Positions 12,841 through 22,960 of a stretch of DNA of 64,000 bases are shown piece by piece. The notes under the pieces were generated by a model that did no database searches, was not told the origin of the DNA, and saw only the letters and a list, made by a program, of their open reading frames with translations. Source of the stretch: Hypoxylon rubiginosum (Eukaryota; Ascomycota; Sordariomycetes; Xylariales; Hypoxylaceae). Both the position numbers and the translations under genes were made by a program. Each line of letters opens with the position of its first letter. The first letter of the stretch is position 1. Location: positions 1,054,001-1,118,000 of the forward strand of contig CADCXA010000024.1 of the NCBI GenBank assembly GCA_902806565.1, read 5' to 3'.

Positions 12841-14136
12841 ATGTATCAGGTTCTCCTCTTTTTGTTCCTCTTCCTCGGCGGCTATTTCCACTACCTGTGG
12901 AAAGCCGAGGCCGCCCTCCACGAACCATGGGTCCCAGACGTCGGTGACCAGCTCTTCAGCCAGCGGCCGCTGCCCGCGTTTAAGGAGACGTCTAGTATAG
13001 CGACCTATACGCTTCCCTTACGCACGCAGGGCCGAGACGTCGTCGATGCCACGGGCCGCCGCTATAAGCTCGCCAGCATCAATTGGTACGGGGCTAGCGA
13101 TGAGCTCTACATCCCGGGCGGCCTCGAGGTGCAGCACCGTTCCGTTATCGCCAGCACCATCCGCCTCCTGGGCTTCAATAGCGTGCGCCTACCATACTCC
13201 GACGAGATGGTCATGCGTAATCCCCCCATCCTCCCCCATCTCCTCTCCGCCAATCCGGATCTTGTAGGCCTGCGCGCACTCGACATATTCCAGGCCGTCG
13301 TCGAGGCATTGACCGATGCAGGCATCGCCGTCATTATCAACAACCATATAACGACTGCTACGTGGTGCTGCGGCGCCGACCCGTGTGATGCTGGCTGGGC
13401 CAACGATCACCTCGGCCCCATATGCAAGATTTCGCAGTCCGAGGAAGAGTGGATACAACACTGGGAGACGGTTATGGAGCGATTTGTGGATAACCCTAGA
13501 GTCGTAGGGGCCGACCTCAGGAACGAGGTGCGCGGCGTTTGGGGCACCATGTCGTGGGATCGCTGGGCGACCGCGGCCGAGAAGTGCGGCAACAGGCTGT
13601 TGAAGATGAACAGCGACTGGCTGATTGTCGTCGGCGGAACCGAATCCGGGAACGACCTCACGAGGGCGCGGGACCGGCCCGTGCACCTCGACGTCGCGAA
13701 CCGGGTCGTGTACTCGGCGCACGTGTACGCGTGGTCGGGCTGGGGCAGCCGCGAAGGGCGGTACGCCAAGCGGACCTACGCGTCCTTCATCCAGGCGATG
13801 CGCAAGAACTGGGCGTACCTGGTGGAGGACGACGAGGCGCCGGTCTGGGTGGGCGAGTTCGGGGCGCCGCACCACCCGGGCACCGGCGACGCCAACTACT
13901 GGCGCAACCTGATGCAGTACCTGAAGCGGATCGACGCCGACTTCGGGTACTGGGCTATCAACCCGCGCAAGCCCAAGGACGACGCGGTCGAGACGTACTC
14001 GCTCGTCAAGGACGACTGGATCACGCCCATCCTTGACTACCGCATGCGCGACATGACGGAGCTCATCGCCGGCTCGAGGGGCGATGGTGGTGACGGTGAC
14101 GATGACGATGGGGACGAAAAAGGGGAGAGGCTGTAG
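12841..14136 (+). CDS. Glycoside hydrolase family 5 (cellulase-fold) enzyme
   Basis: A single-exon 431-residue protein. Residues 3-20 are strongly hydrophobic, giving a signal peptide or type II anchor, so it should enter the secretory pathway. The GH5 clan-A fold is supported by the beta-strand motif VRLPYSDEM (near 115), INNHITT (near 167), the acid/base region LRNEV (Glu229, where most members have NEP), the HVYAWSGWG segment (near 294) and the nucleophile strand VWVGEFG (Glu339). Expected activity is retaining hydrolysis of a beta-glucan or beta-mannan, but the exact substrate cannot be read. An uncommon Gly/Asp-rich acidic tail closes the protein (from about 413). The 3' half is far more GC-biased at third positions than the 5' half. 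The long antisense frame is a by-product of that bias. Confidence 0.85.
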   Translation: MYQVLLFLFLFLGGYFHYLWKAEAALHEPWVPDVGDQLFSQRPLPAFKETSSIATYTLPLRTQGRDVVDATGRRYKLASINWYGASDELYIPGGLEVQHRSVIASTIRLLGFNSVRLPYSDEMVMRNPPILPHLLSANPDLVGLRALDIFQAVVEALTDAGIAVIINNHITTATWCCGADPCDAGWANDHLGPICKISQSEEEWIQHWETVMERFVDNPRVVGADLRNEVRGVWGTMSWDRWATAAEKCGNRLLKMNSDWLIVVGGTESGNDLTRARDRPVHLDVANRVVYSAHVYAWSGWGSREGRYAKRTYASFIQAMRKNWAYLVEDDEAPVWVGEFGAPHHPGTGDANYWRNLMQYLKRIDADFGYWAINPRKPKDDAVETYSLVKDDWITPILDYRMRDMTELIAGSRGDGGDGDDDDGDEKGERL

Positions 14137-14767
14137 TAGCAGTAGCATACATCCGCTAACGAAAGCAAAGCGAGCGATTTTTGGTCTCCTTTAAAAACAC
14201 GCGGGCTTCTTTTTATCATCAACGTGCTGGAAATACCACTATTAGGAAAATGGCAAGTTTTATACAACAATCGTTTTTTTCTTCTGCGAAGCATACACCG
14301 GTGCGGGTTGGCTATTTGCATATATCAGACTTACAGTTTAGATTGATGGGTGTTTACCTCGGTTATACGGACTACGCTCAGAGCAAGCGACAGATACCTT
14401 CAAAGGTTAGAATAGGGGTTTCGTTTTACACCATCGCCTCTGGGTCGCCCATTTAGGAGCGAATCATATCAATCACATCACAACTACCTAGGTAGTTTAC
14501 CATTGAATCTAGTATGACTTGGCGACTGCGATCTTCTATTTGAATTGGCACTAGGTACACGAGAGAACCAGAGCAGAATTCATGTCGACGAAGTCTGATC
14601 AGAACCTTTTCCGCAACTGCAAAAACGCAAAACGACTAGTACTAGAGAGTCGATATCAGATCGAATTATGCTGGCTGTGGGTGCGGGTCAGTATAAGAAG
14701 ACGGGTTGTCGATCCAACCTGCTCCCCTTTCGAGTTCCGCACGGCCGCCCTTCAGACGAGCGTTCCA
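14137..14767. other. Intergenic, nothing recognised
   Basis: This is the 3' flank of the GH5 gene and the region beyond the 3' end of the Gag-like ORF. It contains a perfect 14-bp palindrome ACTACCTAGGTAGT at 14483-14496. Small open frames at 14181-14456 and 14582-14923 (+) are not convincing as genes. No integrase, reverse transcriptase or LTR could be seen next to the Gag-like ORF. Confidence 0.5.
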
Positions 14768-15505
14768 CTATATTGTCTCGCCGTACTCAAGATCCAGGCT
14801 GTGGATGACGGCATCGTAGTCCCATTCCTGCCTGGCGACCAGTCTCGAAGTCATGTAGTAAATGCGCCGCTGGACCTCGGTCTCCAGCCGGCTGAGCACG
14901 TAGTAGAACTTCGCTTTCTCTGATCCGAGGGCCTCGCCGTCGATCTCGAGCTTTCCCCGGAGATACGTCGACCAGATGTCAAAGTCCATTTGGTAGCGAC
15001 TCCTGTCGGGGTCGTCGGTCAGCATGGGAACGTCGGGGAGTACGAACGAGACGCTTCGGGGCTGCTGGACCGGCTGGACTTGCTGCTGCTGCGCGGCGGA
15101 GGCGGAAGAGCGACCGGACGCGTGTTGGTACAAGGTTCCAAGGGCCGACTGCGTTGCCGCGACCTGGTACTGGACGAGGCTGCGGTCGGCGGCGGCGGCG
15201 TCGTCGCGGGCGGGGAGCTCGGCGTAGGCGAGGAGGAGGGGGATCGCGATGATGCGCCGGACGATCAACTGGCGCGCGGCGTCGGCCTCCTCCGCCGGCG
15301 GGGACTCGCAGAACTCGCGCTGGATGTTGGCGAGCTCGGCGTCGAAGCGGGCCTGCGTCCGGTTGACGAGGTCGATCCGGGCCGCGTCGGGCTCCGCTAG
15401 GGCGGGCGGGCCGTGGCCGGCGCGGTGTTCGTTGCAGACGAGGGCAAAATTGGAGCGGTACGCCTCGGCGACCTCTCGCACCTCGGCCTCAGTGATGGGC
15501 GCCAT
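14768..15505 (-). CDS. Stand-alone retrotransposon Gag-like (capsid) protein
   Basis: An intact 245-codon ORF starting at an ATG. Residues 1-150 are Ala/Gln-rich and helical, with a QQQQVQPVQQ stretch near 140. The C-terminal 75 residues resemble the N-terminal capsid region of fungal Ty3/gypsy Gag proteins: an F-x-x-W...LRGKLEID pattern, then SEKAKFYYVLSRLETEVQRR, then an aromatic/acidic LDLEYG end that corresponds to the place where Gag normally continues with YGDP/FGDP. Here a stop follows three residues later, so the rest of capsid, the zinc knuckle and pol are missing. The ORF is GC-rich with no sign of RIP decay. It may be a domesticated or host-retained Gag fragment, or simply a truncated element that escaped mutation. 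Family assignment rests on pattern recognition only. Confidence 0.55.
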   Translation of the reverse strand: MAPITEAEVREVAEAYRSNFALVCNEHRAGHGPPALAEPDAARIDLVNRTQARFDAELANIQREFCESPPAEEADAARQLIVRRIIAIPLLLAYAELPARDDAAAADRSLVQYQVAATQSALGTLYQHASGRSSASAAQQQQVQPVQQPRSVSFVLPDVPMLTDDPDRSRYQMDFDIWSTYLRGKLEIDGEALGSEKAKFYYVLSRLETEVQRRIYYMTSRLVARQEWDYDAVIHSLDLEYGETI

Positions 15506-16613
15506 GTCGTAGTACAGTTGGATGGCGAGCTGAATCGGTATGAGGCGGTTCGTTGTAGTAGTAGTATGCAGTCAGCTTGAGCAGCTTTGGAGAAGGGCAA
15601 GGGCTATTTGATGAAGCTTTGTGGACTCCTTGTTGTTGTCAAGAGTAGGAGGGTGCTGAAGAAAAAGAGAAAAAAGAGAAGAGGAGAAATTGGTAAAAGG
15701 TGGCTAGCCTGGCGAAAGGGTTAACATCCGGGTAGGGGCGCGATCTCAGAAGTCGGAAATCGGCACGACTGCTGCGGAGGCTCGAGGACGAGGATGTGAA
15801 AAATTTTCTTGAGAGATTCTCACTGGTATGTGCATGTATCCCCGTGGGATGTGACTTCCTCTAGAACACAAGTGTGGATAGATGTATCTACGCATAACCT
15901 TGCTCGTCACAGCGATGTGAAGTTTCACGACCCGCATTTTTTGAAGGGAGTACATCTTATATACCTATAGGGGCCTCGGCGCTGGCGGGGATGTTGGCGG
16001 GAGTGACCTCCGGGCTCATGTGCTTGCCCCGTGCCATCTTCACCGACAAGGCCTCCCGGACCCGGAACTGAGAGAAGGCGGACCCGGTCCGCTTTTCCGT
16101 GGGCCGGAAACACGAGACCCGCGTACCCGGACCCGGACCCGGCGCAGCACGCCTACCTACCACGAAGAGTCCCACGAGAAGCTCAGGGCTACGCCGCAAA
16201 CCTAACAGTAAAGGGCTACACGAATATATAAGCACCGAGGCCTAAGGTCCTCTAGAATCCAGCTTCCCATCCGGACGATCAGGACAAACACTCCTAAGTC
16301 TCCATCTAAGGGGTTAAAAACCGAAAGGCCGGAACCCTACCTAACAATAAATGTACCAAGAGACGAGGATATACATGTCTATACCCCGGTATACATGGTT
16401 ATCCCATCCGGACGATGATAAGTATATCAAAGGACTGTATTAAGTGCTAAGGCTAACAATGCCTCTGCACCCCCCCACCCCCCCAAATCGATCCCATAAA
16501 GACCTCTGAGAAAGAAGAGAAGACTACCCTTATCAATGCCCACGCTTCCCAGAAGCTTCAGTCATAACCCAACAGCCTAAACCCTCTCTAATTTCCCTAA
16601 GATTGCTCCACTG
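15506..16613. other. Intergenic with short GC-rich repeats
   Basis: This is the upstream region of the Gag-like ORF and the 3' flank of the tail-anchored gene. It includes a degenerate ACCCGG/GACCCG hexamer run near 16117-16140 and a C-rich tract near 16468-16485. An open frame at 15957-16235 (-) is an artefact of the GC-rich patch. No gene is supported. Confidence 0.45.
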
Positions 16614-16673
16614 GAGTATGTACAATCATCACCGAGTATGTACAATCATCACCGAGTATGTACAATCATCACC
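16614..16673. repeat. Three exact 20-bp tandem repeats at a gene's 3' end
   Basis: The unit gagtatgtacaatcatcacc is repeated three times without change (16614-16633, 16634-16653, 16654-16673). On the minus strand, the copy read first encodes the last residues of the tail-anchored protein, and the stop codon lies at the start of the second copy. Confidence 0.95.
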
Positions 16674-17359
16674 CATATACCACCTATGAAAACCCCAACC
16701 ACTACCAGAATACCGAAGCATTCGACAAAATCCTGTTTCCCGCTGCTCCTTTGCGAAATGCTATTCCCGTCCCCGGCGTTCCGCGCCCGGCCCCAGGACC
16801 CTCCGCCGCCGCTCTGGAAGACGCTGTTGCCGCTGCCCTCGTTCCTGGCGACGTGCCCGTACTTGTGCCTGTTGTCCCCCTCCTTGCTGTACATGCCCAT
16901 GTCCTTCCACCAGCTCCCCTGGCGGCTGAGGTTCGGCGTGGCGGGGTCCTCCTTCTCCTGCTTTTCGGCGGGGAGGACGGCCGGCGGCGGCGGCGGCGGG
17001 AGCGGCAGTCGGGCCTGTGCTGATATGGCGGCCGCCAGCTCCTCCTTCAGGGCGGCGAGCTCCTCCCGGTTGGCGGCTTTGAATGTCTCGAGGTCGCCGT
17101 TGAGCTTCTCGAGCGCTTCGACGAGGCCGTTGATGGTACCTTGATTAACGGATCCTTGGTCGCTGATGTGTGCTTGGTCAATGGACACATGGTCATCGAC
17201 AGTTTCGGTGATGGGCGTTTCGTTGAGGGCGTCGAGGGCGGCTCGGGGCCTTTCTAGACCCGACATTTTGCGAGTTCCTTGTTGTTCGACATCGGAGCCC
17301 GAATTAGAAGACGACGATGACATATTGACGTGAGCGGCTTCGTTCTCAAGTGACGACAT
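16649..17359 (-). CDS. Tail-anchored coiled-coil protein, unknown function
   Basis: A 236-residue protein from the first ATG in a frame that stays open further upstream (to 17437) but without another ATG. The N-terminal half is Ser/Asn-rich and acidic. A heptad-like segment (near residues 78-120, VEALEKLNGDLETFKAANRE and following) suggests a coiled coil. A Pro-rich PPPPPP stretch precedes a charged, Gly/Ser-rich linker. The last 25 residues (CFGILVVVGVFIGGIWVMIV, then HTR) form one hydrophobic helix at the very C-terminus, the layout of a tail-anchored protein exposed to the cytosol. The 3' end lies in a 20-bp tandem repeat. I do not recognise the family. Spliced alternatives are possible, but the open frame and composition support a real gene. 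Confidence 0.55.
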   Translation of the reverse strand: MSSLENEAAHVNMSSSSSNSGSDVEQQGTRKMSGLERPRAALDALNETPITETVDDHVSIDQAHISDQGSVNQGTINGLVEALEKLNGDLETFKAANREELAALKEELAAAISAQARLPLPPPPPPAVLPAEKQEKEDPATPNLSRQGSWWKDMGMYSKEGDNRHKYGHVARNEGSGNSVFQSGGGGSWGRARNAGDGNSISQRSSGKQDFVECFGILVVVGVFIGGIWVMIVHTR

Positions 17360-18479
17360 GTTGGCAATCCTATGCTTCCGCTGAATAGGACGAATATGGG
17401 CCTCGTAGGGTACAGTTTTCTTACTGATGGATGTCAAGGAAGCCCAAAAAATAAGAATATAGGATGGTTTTTATAGAAGAGAAAGGTGGCTGTGGCGAGG
17501 GTTGAAGGGAGAGATGAATCAGAAAAAAAATGAAATTAAGAGTGACATTGGAGAATTGCAGCAAGAATACACATCATGAAAGATAGCCAGCATTGCCACA
17601 ATATTCCAAAGGGAGTCTGATATGACTAGGATGTCTACGCTGCTGCTCCTAAGAAAAAGCGTTGAAGGCTATGTATGTTATGGTATGAAGAGACTGTTAG
17701 TCAGTCTAACAGGGAAGGGACAAACTAGGGATCCAATATATCTGCGGCACAACTGACGATATCTTTAACATGTCAGCAATTCCCGACTCAAATATCTGTC
17801 GGTGGGCGGTCTTTATTCATCAGGGGAAAGGAGGCAAGTTAGATCGACAGCAAACCCAGCAGCTATGGTCCATAGGGAGGAGAGCTGACGGGATGATAGA
17901 TAGCGCACTGATATGATTTCTGACATTAAAATCCGTATTTACCCATATATCATGGACACTAAGCTTCAGCCACTACAATAAACACTCATCACTCTTAAAT
18001 GTTCCCATGGGTTGTTGTGATTTGCTTAGCCAGGAAGCTATTTGATTATTGTAGAATCAAGACCGTAAATCAACCGGGCTACTCAAACAATAATTCTACC
18101 CTTTCTTGGGACAAATAGCGTACCGCCCTCTAACATCTCCAAAGGTTGTCTGAGTATCTTGATACCGGGATAATTTGTGCGAGGGAGAGGCCATCAATTC
18201 ATAAAGAATCACTTAGCTATCTAAGGTAGTTCTCAGTTATAGACACATTATCAAAGCACGCTACCTTTATTCGTAAGCACAAATCTGTTGTGACCCAATT
18301 GCACGAGTGTATTGAAATATCTCTTTATGCAAAAGTATCGTTCTCGAATTGACAACCTGATCATTTCCCACCTACATAAAAGACCAGTATCAACGCCGAA
18401 GCTATGCAATGTAACCGAGATATCGAAAGACTCCTCCTATGGTTTCCATTTATCAGGAACCTGGAGCTTTCGGGGAAAA
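17360..18479. other. Intergenic, nothing recognised
   Basis: Moderately AT-rich sequence upstream of the tail-anchored gene. No ORF of note apart from the 71-codon frame starting at 18404, whose 3' half falls in the diverged tandem duplication. It contains scattered microsatellite-like and palindromic stretches only. Confidence 0.45.
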
Positions 18480-18735
18480 CACTAAAAGACATTAGCGGAG
18501 CGATTCAAGAAGGAATGAGCTGCATCACCTACCAAAGCATTGATGCCCGTTCCGTGGTCGAGCACAAGTGTATCGCAAAAGAGTGCGAGAGTATTGTAAA
18601 AGAGACTAGGAGGCATTAGTGGTGCAATTCAAGAATGAACAAACTGCGTCACCTACTAGAGTACAGATACCCGTTCTGCGGGTCGAGCGCAAGTGCGAGT
18701 GTGAGTGTATCGCGAGAGACTAGCGCGAAGGCTGG
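18480..18735. repeat. Diverged tandem duplication, period about 123 bp
   Basis: Two adjacent copies can be aligned by eye: attagcggagcgattcaaga (18491) against attagtggtgcaattcaaga (18614), then ctgcatcacctac against ctgcgtcacctac, gcccgttcc against acccgttct, and gtggtcgagcacaagtg against cgggtcgagcgcaagtg. The first copy is inside a small open frame (18404-18619); the second is shifted and interrupted. No known family is recognised. Confidence 0.65.
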
Positions 18736-18787
18736 TGGCAGGCCACGATCAATACATCGCAATCCAGACTGGATTATGATTTTGTAT

Positions 18788-19576
18788 TTAGCTGTGGAAA
18801 TCCATGTACCCGGCCACATCCTCATCAGCTAGAGAACTCAGACCCGAGCTTGCTGGTCTGGAGTCCGCGTCGGCGACCGCTGGCTCAGCCGGGCGTTGTG
18901 AATTCTCGTGTCTCGCACGCTTCCAAGCCCGTAGACTGCTTACTTCGCCGCCTTCTAGGGCTACTTCGCCATCAACGATGCCGCGGCCGAGGATAGTAGC
19001 GGCGTACTTTGAATCATCGTCCATCTTGTTATGTTTTCGCTTCAAAGCTGTTTTGTTTTATTAGTATATCTCACAACGAAACATTTTGTAGAGCGTCATC
19101 ATACCGTTCAAGTAGTCTGTAGGGCGCTGTTCTTCTACGCCTTCAACTCCAATGTCTCCCGTGTTCGGTTTGTCAAGGCCAGCTACCTTGCGAATTCGCT
19201 GATTCTTTTTACCGGTGCTCCATTGAATAAAGTCGTCAACACCTTGCGTATCCTCTTCTCCCTTGACTTCTTGTGACGTGAGGTCACGAATCGGCCAAAG
19301 GGCACCACAGTCTTCGAGTCCCATCCGCACGTCAACGACATCCGGGATTCCAGGATAACCAAACTCGTTATTGATCTCTGCATGTCGAGCAGTTCGCTGG
19401 CAGATTGTCGTCATATAATTGGCGGCAAGCTCGGTGATGGCATCAGCGGTGCCGGGTGTGGTTGCGTAGTATCCTTGGGCGCGCAAGATCTGAAGGATAG
19501 CGGGCCGGAGAAATGCCAAATGGATCTGGTCAGCAGTGGCAGGCTGCTGCTGAGCTTGCTGAGCGCGGGACGACAT
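18788..19576 (-). CDS. taf3: TFIID subunit TAF3 (histone-fold)
   Basis: Predicted 243-residue protein from two exons: 19105-19576 and 18788-19047, separated by a 57-nt GT-AG intron (19048-19104) with a perfect TACTAAT branch site. The start chosen is the ATG giving MSSRAQQAQQQ; a frame open further upstream would add a Leu/Arg-rich leader that looks like 5' UTR. Residues about 12-85 form the bromodomain-associated histone fold (QIHLAFLRPAILQILRAQGY, then ADAITELAANYM and DVVDVRMGLEDCGAL). The segment after the splice, NALKRKHNKMDDDSKYAATI, matches the fungal TAF3/BTP signature. In TFIID, TAF3 pairs with TAF10 through this fold. The PHD finger of animal TAF3 is absent, as expected for fungi. 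The C-terminus carries basic and Ser/Asp-rich low-complexity sequence. Confidence 0.85.
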
Positions 19577-21382
19577 TGTGAAGTAAGGGTTTGGTGGTAG
19601 AGTAAGAAGTAGTTGGTGGCGGAGGAAGTGTGCAGAGGATCTGAATCGAGGATTCTGCAGCTGTACTTGGCGAGCGCGTATTGCTGAGAGTCGCAAGTTC
19701 GTGCGGGTTTGGTGTAGAGAATGAGATCTCTGAAGATGCGAGGGAGAGTAGAGAATGGTTGTTTTGCGAAAGATTGGAGGATTCGCAAAAAGTTGTCTAA
19801 GAAGGATTGTTAGGTGACAGAGTTTCAGAAGAAAAGCTCGAGAGTAGAAAGGGGTTTATAGGCCTTGGTCGAGGGAGAATTGCAGACAGTTCTCGTTACC
19901 TGGCACTGGCACAGCTCCCGTTGCCTGGCACTGGCATAATGCGAGGAAGGCACAGTGTCCAAGGAGGGGTCGGCCAATACGGTGTGCAATTGTTTGATGA
20001 GACTAAATTTGGAGCACCTGACTAGATATTGGGTTGTTTCTAGAGACGAGTGTGAAATCGACGTACCTAAAAGACGGCGCAACCTCAGGTGAGTAGAGCT
20101 AGATCTTGGTGCCTACGAACGAGGCCGCTTGAAGACGATCTTGGCGTGCCCGTACTGGAGGAAGCTAATCGCGACTCGATGAACTTGGATCGAGGACTTC
20201 GTCGGATCAATCAGGCGACGACGAGCTGAAAAAATAGGTCGCAGAATTGTATTGCAAGTATGCAGCGTGAATGATTATCTCTCTCGAACAAGTGTTGTAG
20301 AGATTGAAAATGCTAAGGACTGGAGCTGGAGCGAAGGATCTCTTGTACAGCAGCTGTGAAAGTGGTTGTTCTTGGGAGCTGAAGCTAGAGGGAGGAAACT
20401 AGAAAAAAAAACGAGAGGGTGTCGAGATTGATCGTGTCGTCCGGCTAGGTTTATTCGAGTGTGGCTGCGCATTGGCCATCTGAGGGGTTGGCGTCTCCTA
20501 GCAAACACCTGTTAGATCTGTCGCCATCGTGACCAAGATTGGTGCACTTGGTAGCCTTATCTCCAAGGTTTGCTGTTGCTGGTTGGCTATCGAGGACGTA
20601 GATGAGGAAGTGAAGTTGAGGAAGCTGCGAGGAAAGCTCTAAGGCTGACCCACTCTGCCGCAAAACGTGGGTGCCTGGGCAGGCATACCGAAGGTACATA
20701 CCAGCTCTAGGTACATAAATGCAAGTAAGGCGAGATGCCCACGTGGGTACAACTTGGTATATATAATATATGTATTAATCGCATTCAATTAAAACATAAA
20801 ACATAGATTGAAGCTTGATATCGAAGCTTCAAATTTCGATTCACCCGCGTGTTTCTACATATATACCTACATGTACCTAGGTACTTTCGATCAAATACAT
20901 ATTCATATGTACAGGTAGATTCGGGGGCGAAATGTACACCTTAAGTACCACTTTAGCCACATATTCCCCCACATCTGCGCATGCGTCGCGCTATGTAGAA
21001 ACGCGCTTGTCACAGATAACAGGCAGGGCAATCACGACCACGGTACAGGGCTTATCTGCGACAAACTCCGATTATCGATAAGCCGTCGCAACTCAACCTT
21101 ACCTCACTCAAACTTCCAAACTCCCAAACTCCCATCATTCATTAATCTTTTTGCCAATCGAGTACCAAAACCAAAGAACCAAGAGATCAGATCCAACCAC
21201 ACCACGTGCCCAGCTCAGTGCTGGTTGCCTATCTGCTATTTTGCCCTGGTGGCTTCAAATTCAATTATCCGAGACTCTTATTTCCCCATTCCAAACTTTA
21301 GTGGCTCCAAGATCGCCTTCGCCCTCTATTAACCATCAACCGTCAAACCTTCGCACCTTCGCGCTGTCGCACTACCGCCGCC
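19577..21382. promoter_or_regulatory. Divergent intergenic region between TAF3 and TAF7
   Basis: 1.8 kb separates two head-to-head TFIID subunit genes. No gene is supported inside. A near-perfect direct repeat (cctggcactggca at about 19899 and 19924) lies 320-350 bases upstream of TAF3. TACCTACATGTACCTAGGTAC occurs near 20864-20884. The final 250 bases before TAF7 are C/A/T-rich with few G, typical of a fungal 5' leader. Exact promoters cannot be placed. Confidence 0.4.
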
Positions 21383-22960
21383 ATGTCTTCTATAAATGTT
21401 AAGCCGACCCTCAAGCTGGACACAGCTCAGAACATGCCCCCTCCATCAAATCCCGACAATCCCAGACCCATCCTCAAAGTCAATACCAACTCCCGTCAAT
21501 CTTCTTTCAGCGGCGACGTAGGCACGCCTACCCCATCCGGAGAGATTCGAAAGATCAAGATCAAGCTCAACAGTCAACCGAGTACACCAGCCGCTACGCC
21601 TGCGAACCAGACACCTAGCGTTACTAAGTCTAAGGCTGGCAGAATGTCGAAACCCACGGCCAAGCTGATCGAAGCGAGGAAGCGCCCTCATGACAGCGAC
21701 GATGAGGATCAACCTTTATCGCTGAGTCGCCACGACTCCAATCGACCTGATAAAAGGATCAAGGTCACCTCCAAATCAACCCCTACTTCTGTACTTCTCA
21801 ATACCCCCATCAGCTCTATTAAGTTTAAGCCTAGAGGAGAACCCGTGGAACATCATCCCGGCGATGCCTACGACTCCGAGGCAAGCGACCGCGAAGCCGA
21901 TCCTGCTCGGGAAACAACCTTTGTCTTGCGCGCCCTACCTGGTTCCCCGGCCGAGTACCTCAAAAAGGCCCTGGCTGAAGGCACCATGGGCCAGTCCAAA
22001 CAGAATGGAGGTGCCGATTTCGGTGTGCAATTTCTCGATGGCAAGCAGCGCCGAGCTATGATAACTATCAACGGAAAAAACTACGCCGCCGTTTTGGTTC
22101 ATCTCCCGACCATCACTGAGGCTATGAAATCCTGGGATCGCAAGAATATGATGAAGAATTCCGACGTCACTGAGATGCTTCTGTGCTTCGCCGAGGTCAG
22201 AAACGAGAACGAAGCTAAGAGTGTTCCGCTTCCGCCCATGGTCGTTAAGTACGAGCATAAGTGGCCCCACGGAATCACTCCTCCCATGCACGACGCCGTG
22301 CACCGGCGTTTTAGAAAGACGCTTTCGGAAAAGCAGTGGCAGACTAGCGCGGAAATTGTTTCCAAGTTGCTCGAGGAAGACGCAGCCGCTATGGAGACTC
22401 ATGTCGACTTCTTACAGGATGAGGATGGCGATATGTATTCCGACGATGAAGAGGATGCTGAGGGCGAAATCGAACAAGATTACTTTGGTGACCAAGCAGG
22501 TGAGCCGATGGAGGAAGACGATGAAGACGACGAGATGATAGCCGCCATGGAGGCTGAACTCGCCGGGGTAGTACAGGAGGAGGAGGAAGAGGAAGAGCCT
22601 GCTGTCACCACACCAGCTGTGAAACTTGAGGCGCCAACTCCAATGGCGGAGGAGATGAATACCCCTGCGGGTGTGGCTGAGGAGATCATATCAGAGGAGG
22701 ACGAAGATGATGACGACGAGGATGAAGACGAAGACGACGAGGACGAGGAGATGGATGACGAGCAGTTAGCAGCCGAGCGCGAGCGCAAGGAGAAGGCTGA
22801 CGAGCTCGAGCTCCTCAAGCGTCAGTACGAGGACACGAAGCGCCAGCTTACCGAAGTCACGGCGCCGATCCTTAAGAAACGACTCCTATCGACAAAGGCC
22901 AGTCTCGAGAAGGAGATTGCGGTCAAGAGAGCCGCTCTCGGCTTGGTGGACGAGGATTAA
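21383..22960 (+). CDS. taf7: TFIID subunit TAF7
   Basis: A single-exon 525-residue nuclear protein starting in a strong context (GCCGCCATGTCT). The TAFII55 N-terminal domain covers about residues 177-320: ETTFVLRALPGSPAEYLKKA, then DFGVQFLDGKQRRAMITING, YAAVLVHLPTITEAMKSWDR and DVTEMLLCFAEV. This domain contacts TAF1 in TFIID. The N-terminal 170 residues are basic and Pro/Ser-rich with three short LKL/IKIKL motifs. Beyond 380 is a long Asp/Glu-rich region, followed by a charged coiled coil (about 465-515) near the C-terminus, as in other fungal TAF7 proteins. It lies head to head with TAF3. Confidence 0.9.
   Translation: MSSINVKPTLKLDTAQNMPPPSNPDNPRPILKVNTNSRQSSFSGDVGTPTPSGEIRKIKIKLNSQPSTPAATPANQTPSVTKSKAGRMSKPTAKLIEARKRPHDSDDEDQPLSLSRHDSNRPDKRIKVTSKSTPTSVLLNTPISSIKFKPRGEPVEHHPGDAYDSEASDREADPARETTFVLRALPGSPAEYLKKALAEGTMGQSKQNGGADFGVQFLDGKQRRAMITINGKNYAAVLVHLPTITEAMKSWDRKNMMKNSDVTEMLLCFAEVRNENEAKSVPLPPMVVKYEHKWPHGITPPMHDAVHRRFRKTLSEKQWQTSAEIVSKLLEEDAAAMETHVDFLQDEDGDMYSDDEEDAEGEIEQDYFGDQAGEPMEEDDEDDEMIAAMEAELAGVVQEEEEEEEPAVTTPAVKLEAPTPMAEEMNTPAGVAEEIISEEDEDDDDEDEDEDDEDEEMDDEQLAAERERKEKADELELLKRQYEDTKRQLTEVTAPILKKRLLSTKASLEKEIAVKRAALGLVDED

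Noticed and set aside
13189..14148. 319-codon antisense frame over the GH5 gene
   Set aside because: It is a by-product of the extreme GC3 bias of the sense gene; no domain, and the sense strand has clear catalytic motifs.
15957..16235. 92-codon minus ORF
   Set aside because: It arises from a GC-rich ACCCGG repeat patch, with no domain or support.
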